Shown piece by piece: positions 11,818 through 20,642 of a stretch of 64,000 nt of DNA. The stretch is taken from the NCBI GenBank assembly GCA_039519185.1, contig CM076847.1:22255251-22319250 (forward strand). Direction: 5' to 3'. Every line of letters starts with the position of its first letter. The stretch's first letter is position 1. The translations under genes were made by a program, and so were the position numbers. The notes under the pieces were generated by a model, which saw only the letters and a list, made by a program, of their open reading frames with translations, made no database searches and was not told where the DNA came from. The stretch is from Astragalus membranaceus. Lineage: Eukaryota; Streptophyta; Magnoliopsida; Fabales; Fabaceae.

Positions 11818-12496
11818 AACCACACCAATTTTGCAAATAAGCCTTAAAAAACTAGTAAGTAAATTGATGATATTGAATTGACACTACTTTTGAACTAATT
11901 ACTATTAATTAATTTTATAAATGTTGGTAGTTTCAATTTGATGTTCAAAAACTGAATTAATGTAGTACTATATGATGCAGATAGAATAAAGATAGTGAAA
12001 GTAAACGGGTCGAGAAGGTGGAGAGTGTTCAAGTGCTGATAATAGGGAAAGAAGTCAATGAATGCACCATGAATCATCCTTTTCGTAGGTTTAGGGATTG
12101 ACTCTCCCCAATGGAAGTGAGAGTAGGTCCACTGGACATGTGCACACCCTTTATTATTACTATATCTTTTTAGTTTTTAATTGGGGAAAACTTTCTTCAA
12201 GTTATTTTATTGGTGTTGTAGACTCGAGAAAATTTTTATTCCTTTATAGCTTTCCTTTTCTGTTGAGACAATTGAATCGTTACAATTGAATCGTTACAAT
12301 TGAATGAACTGTTGAAAATTATTATTACTTGGATCTATTTTGTTTTGCTATTACATGGCTCATCCTATTCCTTGGTGTGATTTGTCCATGAGGCTAGAGA
12401 GCAAGGTAGGAAAAGTAGCTATAGCTAGAATGGAAGATTATCCATGATTTCTTTCAGAATCCTGAATCGTGAATCGTGATGGTGAATTCTAACTAG
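11818..12496 (+). other. 3' flank of HD-ZIP IV gene
   Basis: No coding sequence is recognised. AATAAA at 11985-11990, 168 bp after the stop, is a candidate poly(A) signal. A short direct repeat (ttacaattgaatcg) occurs in tandem around 12275-12305. Confidence 0.4.
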
Positions 12497-12692
12497 ACTA
12501 GACCATTAGAGATGCGTGTTCAGGTCTTGTTTCTGTGTTGTGTGAAAATGGAATTTCTAAATGGAGTTTTCCTCCTATTTGAAGACTAATAGTGTAGTGG
12601 ATCAGACCATAAATTATCTGCTGGGAAGGATAACAACGGCAGCAACAGAGTTCATATCCATATTTGTCAACAAATTTCTTTGGCATCCTCTG
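12497..12692 (-). pseudogene. Possible B3-domain exon fragment
   Basis: On the minus strand, after an acceptor-like TTTCAG, the frame reads RMPKKFVDKYGYEL and continues for about 50 residues. The phrase (I/L)PKKFV-KYG is typical of the start of plant B3 (REM-type) DNA-binding domains. The remainder does not look like B3 and no partner exon was found. Element 1 is inserted only about 100 bp away. Chance similarity is possible. Confidence 0.3.
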
Positions 12693-14726
12693 AAATCATA
12701 GCCTAGTAGTTAATTTGCTTGAATCATTGGAGATAACAGAGGGAAATATTCACTTAATTTGGCATATGCAATAGCTATTCTTCTATCCCTGTCATACCCC
12801 AATTTTGTCCGGCTTAGGGCAAAACCCTAATTTTCAACCAAAAATAAGTAAATCATGTCTTGGTATTCGTCCTAGAGGTTAGGGAGAGCATCATGCTTGC
12901 ATCTTAGAAGTTTCAGAATGCATTTTAGGGTTAGAAAAGCATTGCATGGCATTTTAGAGCACTTTAGAGCATTTCTAGGGTTTCTAGGGTTTTTCCTCGT
13001 TCAAAGGGTATTTTGGTAATTTCGCCAAAAAGACGTATTTTCTCATCATGCATGCATTTCTAGGGTTTTAGAGTCATCCAAAAGGTCTCAGGATCATTTT
13101 TAGAGTGAAAATGAAGTTTGGAGCAAAATTAGGGTTTTTAGGACCAAAAGGGCATTTTGGTCATTTCACTAAAATAAATAATTTCTCGGTAAAAACCATT
13201 ATGCATCTCTCGAGGAGTTTATGTGAGTCCAAGTGAGTGGAGTTGCGTATTTTTTTTGTGCATCATGGAAATATTTTTTGCATGAAATTCGGTTTTTTGA
13301 ACAAAAGGGCAAAATGGTCATTTCCTTTGGAGTGGGGTCAATAAATCAATTTTGGGATTGGTGAGATCATGAAATTCAGAGCCCAATCATTGAATCATGG
13401 GACAGAGCCCAAAATGGCAAGAATTTAGAAGAATTATCTAAAAGGGAATAAGGAATATCCCTTTGAATTTTGAAAGGTCAAGTGTAGTACAATAGTACAA
13501 GTTGCAATTCCACTCACTCTCTCTCCTTGGCTGCGAATTCCAGCCCTTTTTCCTTCAATTTTGATTTATTTTATTGGTTGCAAATTGTGTTTAAATCATG
13601 GCCTTCCATTCAAGTGTTAAATGCAATCCTCACCCTTCATTTGAATTAAAATGGCACTCTTGTAATAAGCTTCATGGAAAAATACAATTTTGTAATTGAA
13701 CTTATCCTTCACCACCCCTCTTAAGCTGCGCCCCTCAGCCCTCTCTCTCCTCACTTTGTGCTTTCTAATTGCCCATAATCCATGTGACATTTGATCTTGA
13801 CCCTTGGTTCAAAATTAAGAAGCAATCCTAGAGCACAATGGAAATCAAAATGACCTAGAAGCCCTTAATGATAAGTGAGCACTATATATACCTTCATATG
13901 ATCAGCCCACACCTCTCTTAGACTGATTCTCCATTCAAAAACCCTAGCTCCCCTCCTCCCTTCTCCAAGGCCGTAGCCCCCTCACTCTTTCTCCTCCATT
14001 TTTTTTCAACTTTCATCCACTAACTCACCTCAAACTCACTCCATATTCATATATCCTCTTCCTTTCATCTTTGATTCCACATTTACATCATCAAAGGGGC
14101 TGATCCTTCAAGGTTGCGTGTTTGTTGTTGTTGATTTTGAGGAGTGTTGGTGATTTGTTACTCTTGATCTTCATTTCTACTCTTGTTTAGCTTGGAACTA
14201 AGGTATAACCTAAAACCCTTTGCATTTTCATCCACTTTCTTGCATCAAAATCCTTTTTCAACTTATATTTGCATCTCATAACATCATCTAAATGTAGATT
14301 AGGGGCTGTTGTGGGTGAGAGTTGGCATCTCACCCACCAAATAAATTGTTCTTGTGACTATGTGTTGATTATGTATTGTTCTTGTGATTTTTTTTTTTGC
14401 ATTTGGTGAAATAAAATTGTGAATCTATGGCTATTTTGGTTCGCAAGTTGTATGAAATATATGTGTAATATAATTTTCTTGTTCATCCTTGCCTAATAAT
14501 ACTTGATCTAGCCATTGATGTTTGATTGTTGTGTTATTATGCTTGGAACCATGTTAAAACTTGCAAAAATAATTTTCCATCCATATGTATGTTTCGCAAG
14601 TTGCTAAAATAAATAGGGTTTTTGTTGCCTTTTGGTTCTTTGGTTTGTCTTTGTGCTTAAAAATGTTTTCTCAAGTTGTTTTAATGAAGTTTGCTTGCAA
14701 GTTTTTGTTGATGATTGACAAAAGGA

Positions 14727-15260
14727 CTCTCACTCGTGCTTTGAGCACTATTTGTTAAGTGATGAGGATTGTTCAAGAGGATTCAACCACCTTTGAGTTA
14801 TAATGTTATTTGTCCTTGTAAATTTGGTTTACCATATTTGTTTCAAATGTTGATGATGTGTAAGATGACTCTCACTTGTGCTTTAGGCACTATTCTTTAA
14901 GTGATGAGGATTACTTCAAGTGATTCAACTCTCTTTAAGTCTTCAAATGAACAAGGTGTGAATTTATGATTCTTTGCTTGTTAACGGTTTATGATAACTT
15001 GTGAACAATTTATTTTGGTCATTTTGAGCCTTGCAAATGTGTTGCTTGTTTAGATCATTAATTTGTTGATGATTGGTAAGAGGAATCAACATGTGTTTAC
15101 AAACACTATTCTAAATGTTGAGGATTACTTATAAGGGATTCAACCCTTGCACATATCTTAGCATTAAAAAATTTGGTAAAATGACTAGACACTTATGCCT
15201 TTGTGCATTGTTAATAAGTGTCAAAGATTACCAAAAGGGACTTAACTCTTGTGCTTTTAT
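14727..15260 (+). repeat. Hairpin family A in 5' LTR of element 1
   Basis: Four diverged units (starts about 14727, 14867, 15086, 15188), each with an outer stem, an inner hairpin and a conserved right-hand spacer (TATTCTT-like), followed by GAGGATT or AAGATT. Outer stems differ but pair: CTC-TCACT with AGTGA-t-GAG (units 1 and 2), TCAACAT with ATGTTGA (unit 3), GACACTTA with TAAGTGTC (unit 4). Inner stems also change together: GTGCT/AGCAC, GTGCT/GGCAC, GTGTTT/AAACAC, ATGC/GCAT. The copy in the 3' LTR is at about 25669-26202. Confidence 0.75.
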
Positions 15261-15589
15261 TGTTGACCCTTAAATGATTCAATGAATTACCCCTTTGCAA
15301 TTGATTAATGTTTCACCTTCGTGTGACCATTTCTTATGGCAATTTGTAATTAGTTTTGACTATTACATATTTATGCATATTGCTTGTCTCTTAGATTTGT
15401 AATGCTTGCATGATTTGTAACTAAGTGATTTGTATATTGGCTAGGGATTGGTATGTTGATTGAAATGTCCTACTTGTTTTCCAAAACCCCTTTTCCAAAC
15501 CAAATTCTTTTTCTCAACTTGTTTCAAATCAAGAGTCAAATGTTTCCCAAACAAAAACCCTAAGGCATTTTTTTTTTCTCTTAAATAAA

Positions 15590-16383
15590 TCATTAGCCAT
15601 CACTCGAAGCCTTTGCTTGTTTGATCGCTAATGAGGAGTTATTAGTGGTAGTCACTCGAAGCCTTTGCTTGTTTGACTATCATGAAAGCTCCCACACCAT
15701 AACTAAAAATAAATAAATTCCAATTTCAAAAAACAACATAATTATCCCCAATGCTCACCTTTTTCAAAAATGATTTCAAAAAAGATAATAAAACGTCGTT
15801 ACTTGTAGTCACTCGAAGCCTTTGCTTGTTTGATTACCGGTTTCGACTCTTTTCTTTCGAGTTAGTAATGAACGCCACTCGAAGCCGTTGCTTGTTTGGT
15901 ATTTGTAAACACTCGAGTCTTATTTCCAAAAACTCAAAAACACTTTCAAAACCAAAAACAAGAACTACGTTGCTTTGATTCCCACTTGGGATACGTAGGA
16001 GCGAGACTTGTTCTCGTCAAGCACATCAAAAAAAAAATCTTCACTTTCACAACAATAAAAAACCTCCATTTTCAAAACAAACAAAAAATGTTTTCAAACC
16101 CATTGTTGTTAGTAGCTAATCAGAACCGTAGTTCGTCTAGCTATTGACATCGATGTCCTTTCTCCAAAAAGAACAATAAGCGATGACCACCCATAGCCTT
16201 TGCTAGTTTGGTCATCAAACAAATCAATCCTTTTCAAAAAAGCTTTCAAAAAGAGAATAAAAACAAGTTGTTACCAACGGTCACCCAGAACCTTAGTTCG
16301 TTTGACTAGCGGTAGCGACTCCTTTTGAGTACTTAGCGGTGATTACCCATAGCCTTAGCTAGTTTAATCACTCGCTAGTACTC
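15590..16383 (+). repeat. Hairpin family B in 5' LTR of element 1
   Basis: Eight stem-loops share a 19-nt loop of the type CTCGAAGCCTTTGCTTGTT but have different, self-complementary stems. Examples: 15590-15634 (TCATTAGCCATCA with TGATCGCTAATGA), 15646-15682, 15805-15837, 16101-16155 (18-bp stem), GATGACCA with TGGTCATC near 16181-16215, and 16327-16383 (about 18 bp with two bulges). Non-Watson-Crick positions are largely G-T on the sense strand. The 3' LTR copy is at about 26532-27325. Confidence 0.85.
15963..16024 (+). repeat. Structured module C, copy 1
   Basis: CTACGT...ACGTAG forms a base stem around TCCC-ACTT-GGGA and is followed by GCGAG...CTCGT and then CAAGCAC. Related copies are at 16437-16504, 59283-59352 and 61417-61475 (the last two on the minus strand), with matched changes in the stems. 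Confidence 0.6.
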
Positions 16384-16436
16384 GTCCTATTTTGAAAACT
16401 CACCTAAAAAGTTAAAAAAACAAAAACCAAAGAAGA

Positions 16437-16504
16437 ACTACGTAGCTTTGAGTTCTCCATCGCACCGGGAGATACGTAGGAGCGGGCCATGTCCCGTCAA
16501 GCAC
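16437..16504 (+). repeat. Structured module C, copy 2
   Basis: The CTACGTA...TACGTAG stem encloses TCTCC...GGAGA, followed by GCGGG...CCCGT and CAAGCAC. Compared with copy 1, the third stem changes from GAG/CTC to GGG/CCC, a compensatory change. Confidence 0.6.
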
Positions 16505-16875
16505 TTTTTCTAAAAAACTTTTTTTTCCTTTCTCTATAATAAACAAAATTTTCATTAAGTCCTTTTTCAATGCATTTTTTTTAAAGAAATGAATAGGCAA
16601 ATTTAGGTATATTTTCCAAATCAAACGTTGAAACCACACCTTTTAGTTAGAGGTCCCCTTTCGGTAGAAAGGACATGTGAGGTGCTAATACCTTCCTCAC
16701 GTGTAATCGACCCCCGAACCTATGTCTCTAGTTTTCAAAGACCACCCGCCTTTTCTTTGAAAAGACTTTTTTTCAATGTTTTGGTCTTAAAACTAAAATA
16801 TTGGTGGCGGCTCCAAACCTTTCCCATGTTGTACATCGAGAAACCTAAAACGGGGATTTTTCGGGGTGCAACAGC

Positions 16876-16894
16876 TGGCGACTCCACTGGGGAC
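16876..16894 (+). other. Primer binding site of element 1
   Basis: TGGCGACTCCACTGGGGAC begins two bases after the 5' LTR and starts with the TGG expected for pairing with a tRNA CCA end. Element 2 has the same site with one difference (60490-60508, minus). The priming tRNA was not identified. Confidence 0.7.
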
Positions 16895-16915
16895 ACTTTT
16901 TAAAAGACGAGGGTC

Positions 16916-18061
16916 ATGACTATGCCTAATGGATCTGTTAGGGGACCACAAATTCATACTCCTAGTCCTGGTATTGTGCTGCCAAGAAGTTCACTTACTC
17001 CTACTCCGGGAGTTGTCGTGAACCCTCAGAATGCTGTCCATCATATGGGAAACCCCGCTCAGTATGGGGGCTATTATCACAGTTCGGGGAACTATCAACA
17101 AGGTCATTTGTTTGAGAGCACTCAGCGTAGAGACAAATATCACTTGCTAGAAGAACGATTGAAGGCAATGGAGACCCAGATACATGAGATGATGGTCATA
17201 TTGCAGAGCTTAAAGAGTGGGACGGCTGCTGAAGGTGTCACCGTTGTGGGTCCAGTTGGTGTCACTTCTTTCATTCCTCCACCACCACAAACTGTTCCAT
17301 TCCCTGCTCCCGTGCCATCCCAGCAAGGCGGTGATAGTCACAAGGCTCAAAGTTATCAGTACAAGAGACGAACCAGTTTTGATCTAACACCGATGACCTG
17401 CACTGATTTGTTTAATCACCTGACTTCCAAGAACCTGATCAACACTCGGCCAATGAAGGCCCTTCAGCCGCCATTTTCCCGAAGTTACAATGCAAGTGCT
17501 ACCTGCAGTTTCCACGAAAACGGGGTCGGTCATACTTTGGAGGAGTGCAGAGCCTTCAAGCGTGCAGTGCAAGACCTGATAGATCGGTGCGTGGTTCAGA
17601 TAGGAACCCCTGATATTGATAGTGAAGAAGAAATCAATGAGGAAGTAACAGCGGTGCCTGTGAAAGAGGGATGTTGGGATACCCTAGGGGAGCCCAGTGG
17701 AAAGTTTGATTACTTGGTCAGGTATGACGTTCCTGAGAGTGCTCAAATCCGAATGGAGGACATCCAGCCCACAGGATGGGATGAGGAAGAGGAACAATAC
17801 GATCAAATTGCTGTCATCAATAATGGTCCTAAGTCAGAAGAAGGATGTTGGGATACCCTAGGGGAGCCCAGTGGAAAGTTTGATTACTTGGTCAGGTATG
17901 ACGTTCCCGAGAGTGCTCAAATCCGAATGGAAGACATCCAGCCCACAGGATGGGATGAGGAGGAGGAACAATACGACCAAATAGTTGTCATCAAAAATGG
18001 ATCCGAAGCTGAAGAAAGTGAGACTGGTTTGGTTCGTCGCTGCCCTGCCAGAGGAAGTTGA
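16916..18061 (+). CDS. Truncated gag-like ORF of element 1
   Basis: An open frame of 381 residues. It has a Pro-rich N-terminus, a short coiled coil about 75-105 (LLEERLKAMETQ), a Pro-rich linker, then a conserved plant Tat/Ogre gag tail with a CHHC-like knuckle (CSFHENGVGHTLEEC) and AFKRAVQDLIDR. The capsid core normally found between the coiled coil and the tail is missing, although the frame stays open, so the protein should not assemble particles. Residues from about 250 contain a 58-residue tandem duplication (both copies begin EGCWDTLGEPSGKFDYLVRY; DNA from 17665 and from 17839). The start chosen is the first ATG of the frame, 43 bp after the LTR. Confidence 0.75.
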   Translation: MTMPNGSVRGPQIHTPSPGIVLPRSSLTPTPGVVVNPQNAVHHMGNPAQYGGYYHSSGNYQQGHLFESTQRRDKYHLLEERLKAMETQIHEMMVILQSLKSGTAAEGVTVVGPVGVTSFIPPPPQTVPFPAPVPSQQGGDSHKAQSYQYKRRTSFDLTPMTCTDLFNHLTSKNLINTRPMKALQPPFSRSYNASATCSFHENGVGHTLEECRAFKRAVQDLIDRCVVQIGTPDIDSEEEINEEVTAVPVKEGCWDTLGEPSGKFDYLVRYDVPESAQIRMEDIQPTGWDEEEEQYDQIAVINNGPKSEEGCWDTLGEPSGKFDYLVRYDVPESAQIRMEDIQPTGWDEEEEQYDQIVVIKNGSEAEESETGLVRRCPARGS

Positions 18062-18299
18062 AGAATGGGGAAGCCGCTGCCTTTCCTGTGACTTTTAATT
18101 CAATATGATCATTGTAATGCAACTCTGTGGCTCTGCCCAAGGTCATAGAGCAAGTTGTTAGGGGCAATCATGTTTTTATTTTCAGAATCATCATCATTAA
18201 TAAAAACGTTGTTTTTGAATTTCAATCAATAAAAATCAATTCCTTTTCATTTCATGTGTCTTTTCCTTGCATTATTATTGCTTGTTTGTTTGTCTCGCC

Positions 18300-18570
18300 T
18301 TTCATTCTGCTTTTTCGCCTCGGCAAAAAGCAAATCCACAGCAATTGTCTCTCAAAATAACAGTGCCAACAGTCCATATTTTGACTTTGATCACCTTATC
18401 AATCAAGCAGAGGGGGATGTTGAGGAAGACCGGGAAAATCCTCCAGAAGGTTAATGATACAAGAAGACAGAGTTATTCAGCATCACGGGGAATCCACTGA
18501 AGTGATCAACTTGGAGACCGCTGAGAACAAGAAAGAGGTCAAGATGGGTACTTCAATAAAGGGAAATTAG
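18300..18570 (+). pseudogene. Early pol fragment of element 1, frameshifted
   Basis: Two frames together read like the linker ahead of RT in Ogre-type pol. One gives NSPYFDFDHLINQAEGDVEED. The other, after about 18450, gives IQEDRVIQHHGESTEVINL and ENKKEVKMGTS. A frameshift and stops separate them. No RT domain follows. Confidence 0.55.
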
Positions 18571-19463
18571 AGCGCAAAAAGGAAATAAAGAAGAAGGGCA
18601 AGTGCATGAAAATAAATGAATTATTGTCCCAGAGTTAATTTTTGAGGAAACGAGCAATCATGATTTGAAATGAAGTTGGACCATCCCTCCATACCCTCAA
18701 AAACCTAAAATCCCAGAAAATCCATTTCCTACCCACCTTAAGCCAAGAAAATCCCAAAGAGAAAAACAAAATCCTCTCCTACCCACCGTAAGCCAAAAAA
18801 AAAAAAGCCAAAAATCCAAAAGTCACCCTAGACAAGGATCACCAAAAAAAAAAAAAAACAGTACACCGTCCTTTATCAGTTCACCCAAGCTCAAAAAAAA
18901 AAAAAAAAAAAAATCAAAAAGGGAAAATCCCAAAATTAAAAGAAAAATACAACAGAAATGTAAGTAGTGAGTTGATACGTGTTACCACAAAACCCAAGAG
19001 ATCCTCGTCTCAATAAACCTTCAAACACTATCATTCCTATACCTCTCATAAACTGCAAACACTCTCCTTTTGACCGCGATAAACCGCCCTCCACAGACCC
19101 TTAGCCAGGAATAAAACTTCCTAATACCTCATCAAGCCGGTTAACCATCATAAACCATCGATCATCAGCCAACGCTGAATAAGACCCATCTTCCCATCAA
19201 CCCCAAACACTCCAACAAGCTCAGTCGTCCCTTCTCCACAAAACACTACAGTCCCGAAAGGTCCATTCCGATCAATGATTGATTGCTGTTGTTTTCTCAA
19301 AGTTTTAGCTCAAGGACAAATAAATTTGTTTATAATATGCCAAGTGGGGCAATCCTGTCGCTCTTCACCCCTCCTACAACTGGGGAAATTGACCCTACAC
19401 CTATCTCATCCCTTGTCACACTCACATTCATGAAATCATGCAGGGGCACCCCTTTCTTCTCTA
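18571..19463 (+). other. 3'-UTR-like segment inside element 1
   Basis: No coding sequence. Parts match the element 2 internal region in reverse complement: cctaaaatcccagaaaatcc near 18700 with 57870-57900, and ggtccattccgatcaatg near 19260 with 57225-57250. This block sits where RT, RNase H and most of the integrase should be. It contains A-rich runs at 18795-18912. Confidence 0.5.
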
Positions 19464-19875
19464 GTGTATGGGTCAGAAGTAGTTCTTCTCATCAAGGTTG
19501 AAATACCCTCCCTACGAGTGGTCATGGAGGCCAGGTTAGAAGAAGCAAAATGGATCCAAGCTCGTCTAGATCAACTGAATCTCATTAAAGAGAAAAGAAT
19601 TGCTGCCCTGCGCCATGGCCAGTTGTACCAACAAGAGATGAAGGCAGCTTTCGACAGGAGAGTCCGTCTTCGAGAATTAGGCGAAGGAGACCTTGTACTC
19701 AAAAAGATCCTACCTATCCAGACTGACTCCGTGGGAAGTTGATGCCCATTTATGACGGTCCATATGAAGTCAAGAAAGCTTTTTCCAAAGGAGCGCCGAT
19801 ACTCATAAACATAGACGGCGAAGATCTCAGGAATCCAGTCAATCCAGATCAAGTGAAGAAGTATTATGCCTAAAA
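19464..19875 (+). pseudogene. Integrase C-terminal remnant of element 1
   Basis: Reads as the end of a Tat/Ogre pol: RLEEAKWIQARLDQLNLI, KRIAALRHGQLYQQEM, AFDRRVRLRELGEGDLVLKK and ILPIQTDS. A frameshift near 19735 moves the final part (ISG..NPVN-like, KKYYA) to another frame. The catalytic core is absent. Confidence 0.7.
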
Positions 19876-20577
19876 GAAATAGATGAAAAAAGAGAAAGAC
19901 AAGCCAAGTAAGAATTAGCTCGCTAGGTTGAAAACCCGCAAAGGGCGGCCTAGGCAAAATCAGAGCGACCCGGTGGATTGAAAACCCGCAAAGGGCGATC
20001 CAGGCAAAAATTAGGGTCTGAAAACTTAGGCATGAAAAGTAAAGAAAGGCATACAACTCTCCTACAAGCTTGGATGAAGGAGTGATCAAGGTCAAGGACA
20101 TAGATGTTTGGCACTGTTCCACAGAGACGGACAGTCAGAATTCAGTTTCTCTCTTTTTCGTGTCTTTTTATAGTTTAGACTTTCAAATGCAATAAACAAT
20201 CGGCGTAACTTCTTGTGCGACCGGTTTCCGCATTAATAAAGTTCAAATTTCTCGCATCTGTTCACTCTTTTATTTTCTGCTTTTTCTGCTCAAAATAAAC
20301 GTTTTATGATGATGATGGTCCTGAACTGTAAAACATGTGCATAAATCATGGAGCATTACAATGATTACGAGATTCTTAAGAGTCCCGAGAGAAAGCATAT
20401 CCTCAAAATCAGTCAATCATGCAAGAGAGAGCAACTACATCCACGATTGCTTCAAACCAGCAAAGTCAAAACCAACATGCACTCGACCCATGAGCCCCGC
20501 AAGTCCAACAGGTTCCTCAATCTCGTGTCATGAGTGTCGCAGGTTGGCTGAACCAGCAAAAAATAAAAAATAATAAT

Positions 20578-20642
<65 letters not shown>

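Larger units (their letters stand above)
12790..16873 (+). repeat. 5' LTR of element 1 (4084 bp)
   Basis: Starts TGTCATACCCCAATTTTG and ends GTGCAACA. It is repeated at 23732-27814 with an offset of 10942 bp (10941 after a one-base indel near 16587). A TATA box (TATATATA near 13884) followed by CCATTCAAAAACCCTAGC marks the likely U3/R boundary. The 2.9 kb after it form an unusually long R-U5 leader that carries the hairpin arrays listed separately. Confidence 0.95.

Noticed and set aside
11886..11897. CACTAC as the missing 5' end of the CACTA transposon
   Set aside because: It reads CACTACTTTTGA, not CACTACTAGAAA, has no subterminal repeats, and lies on the HD-ZIP side of the B3-like fragment.
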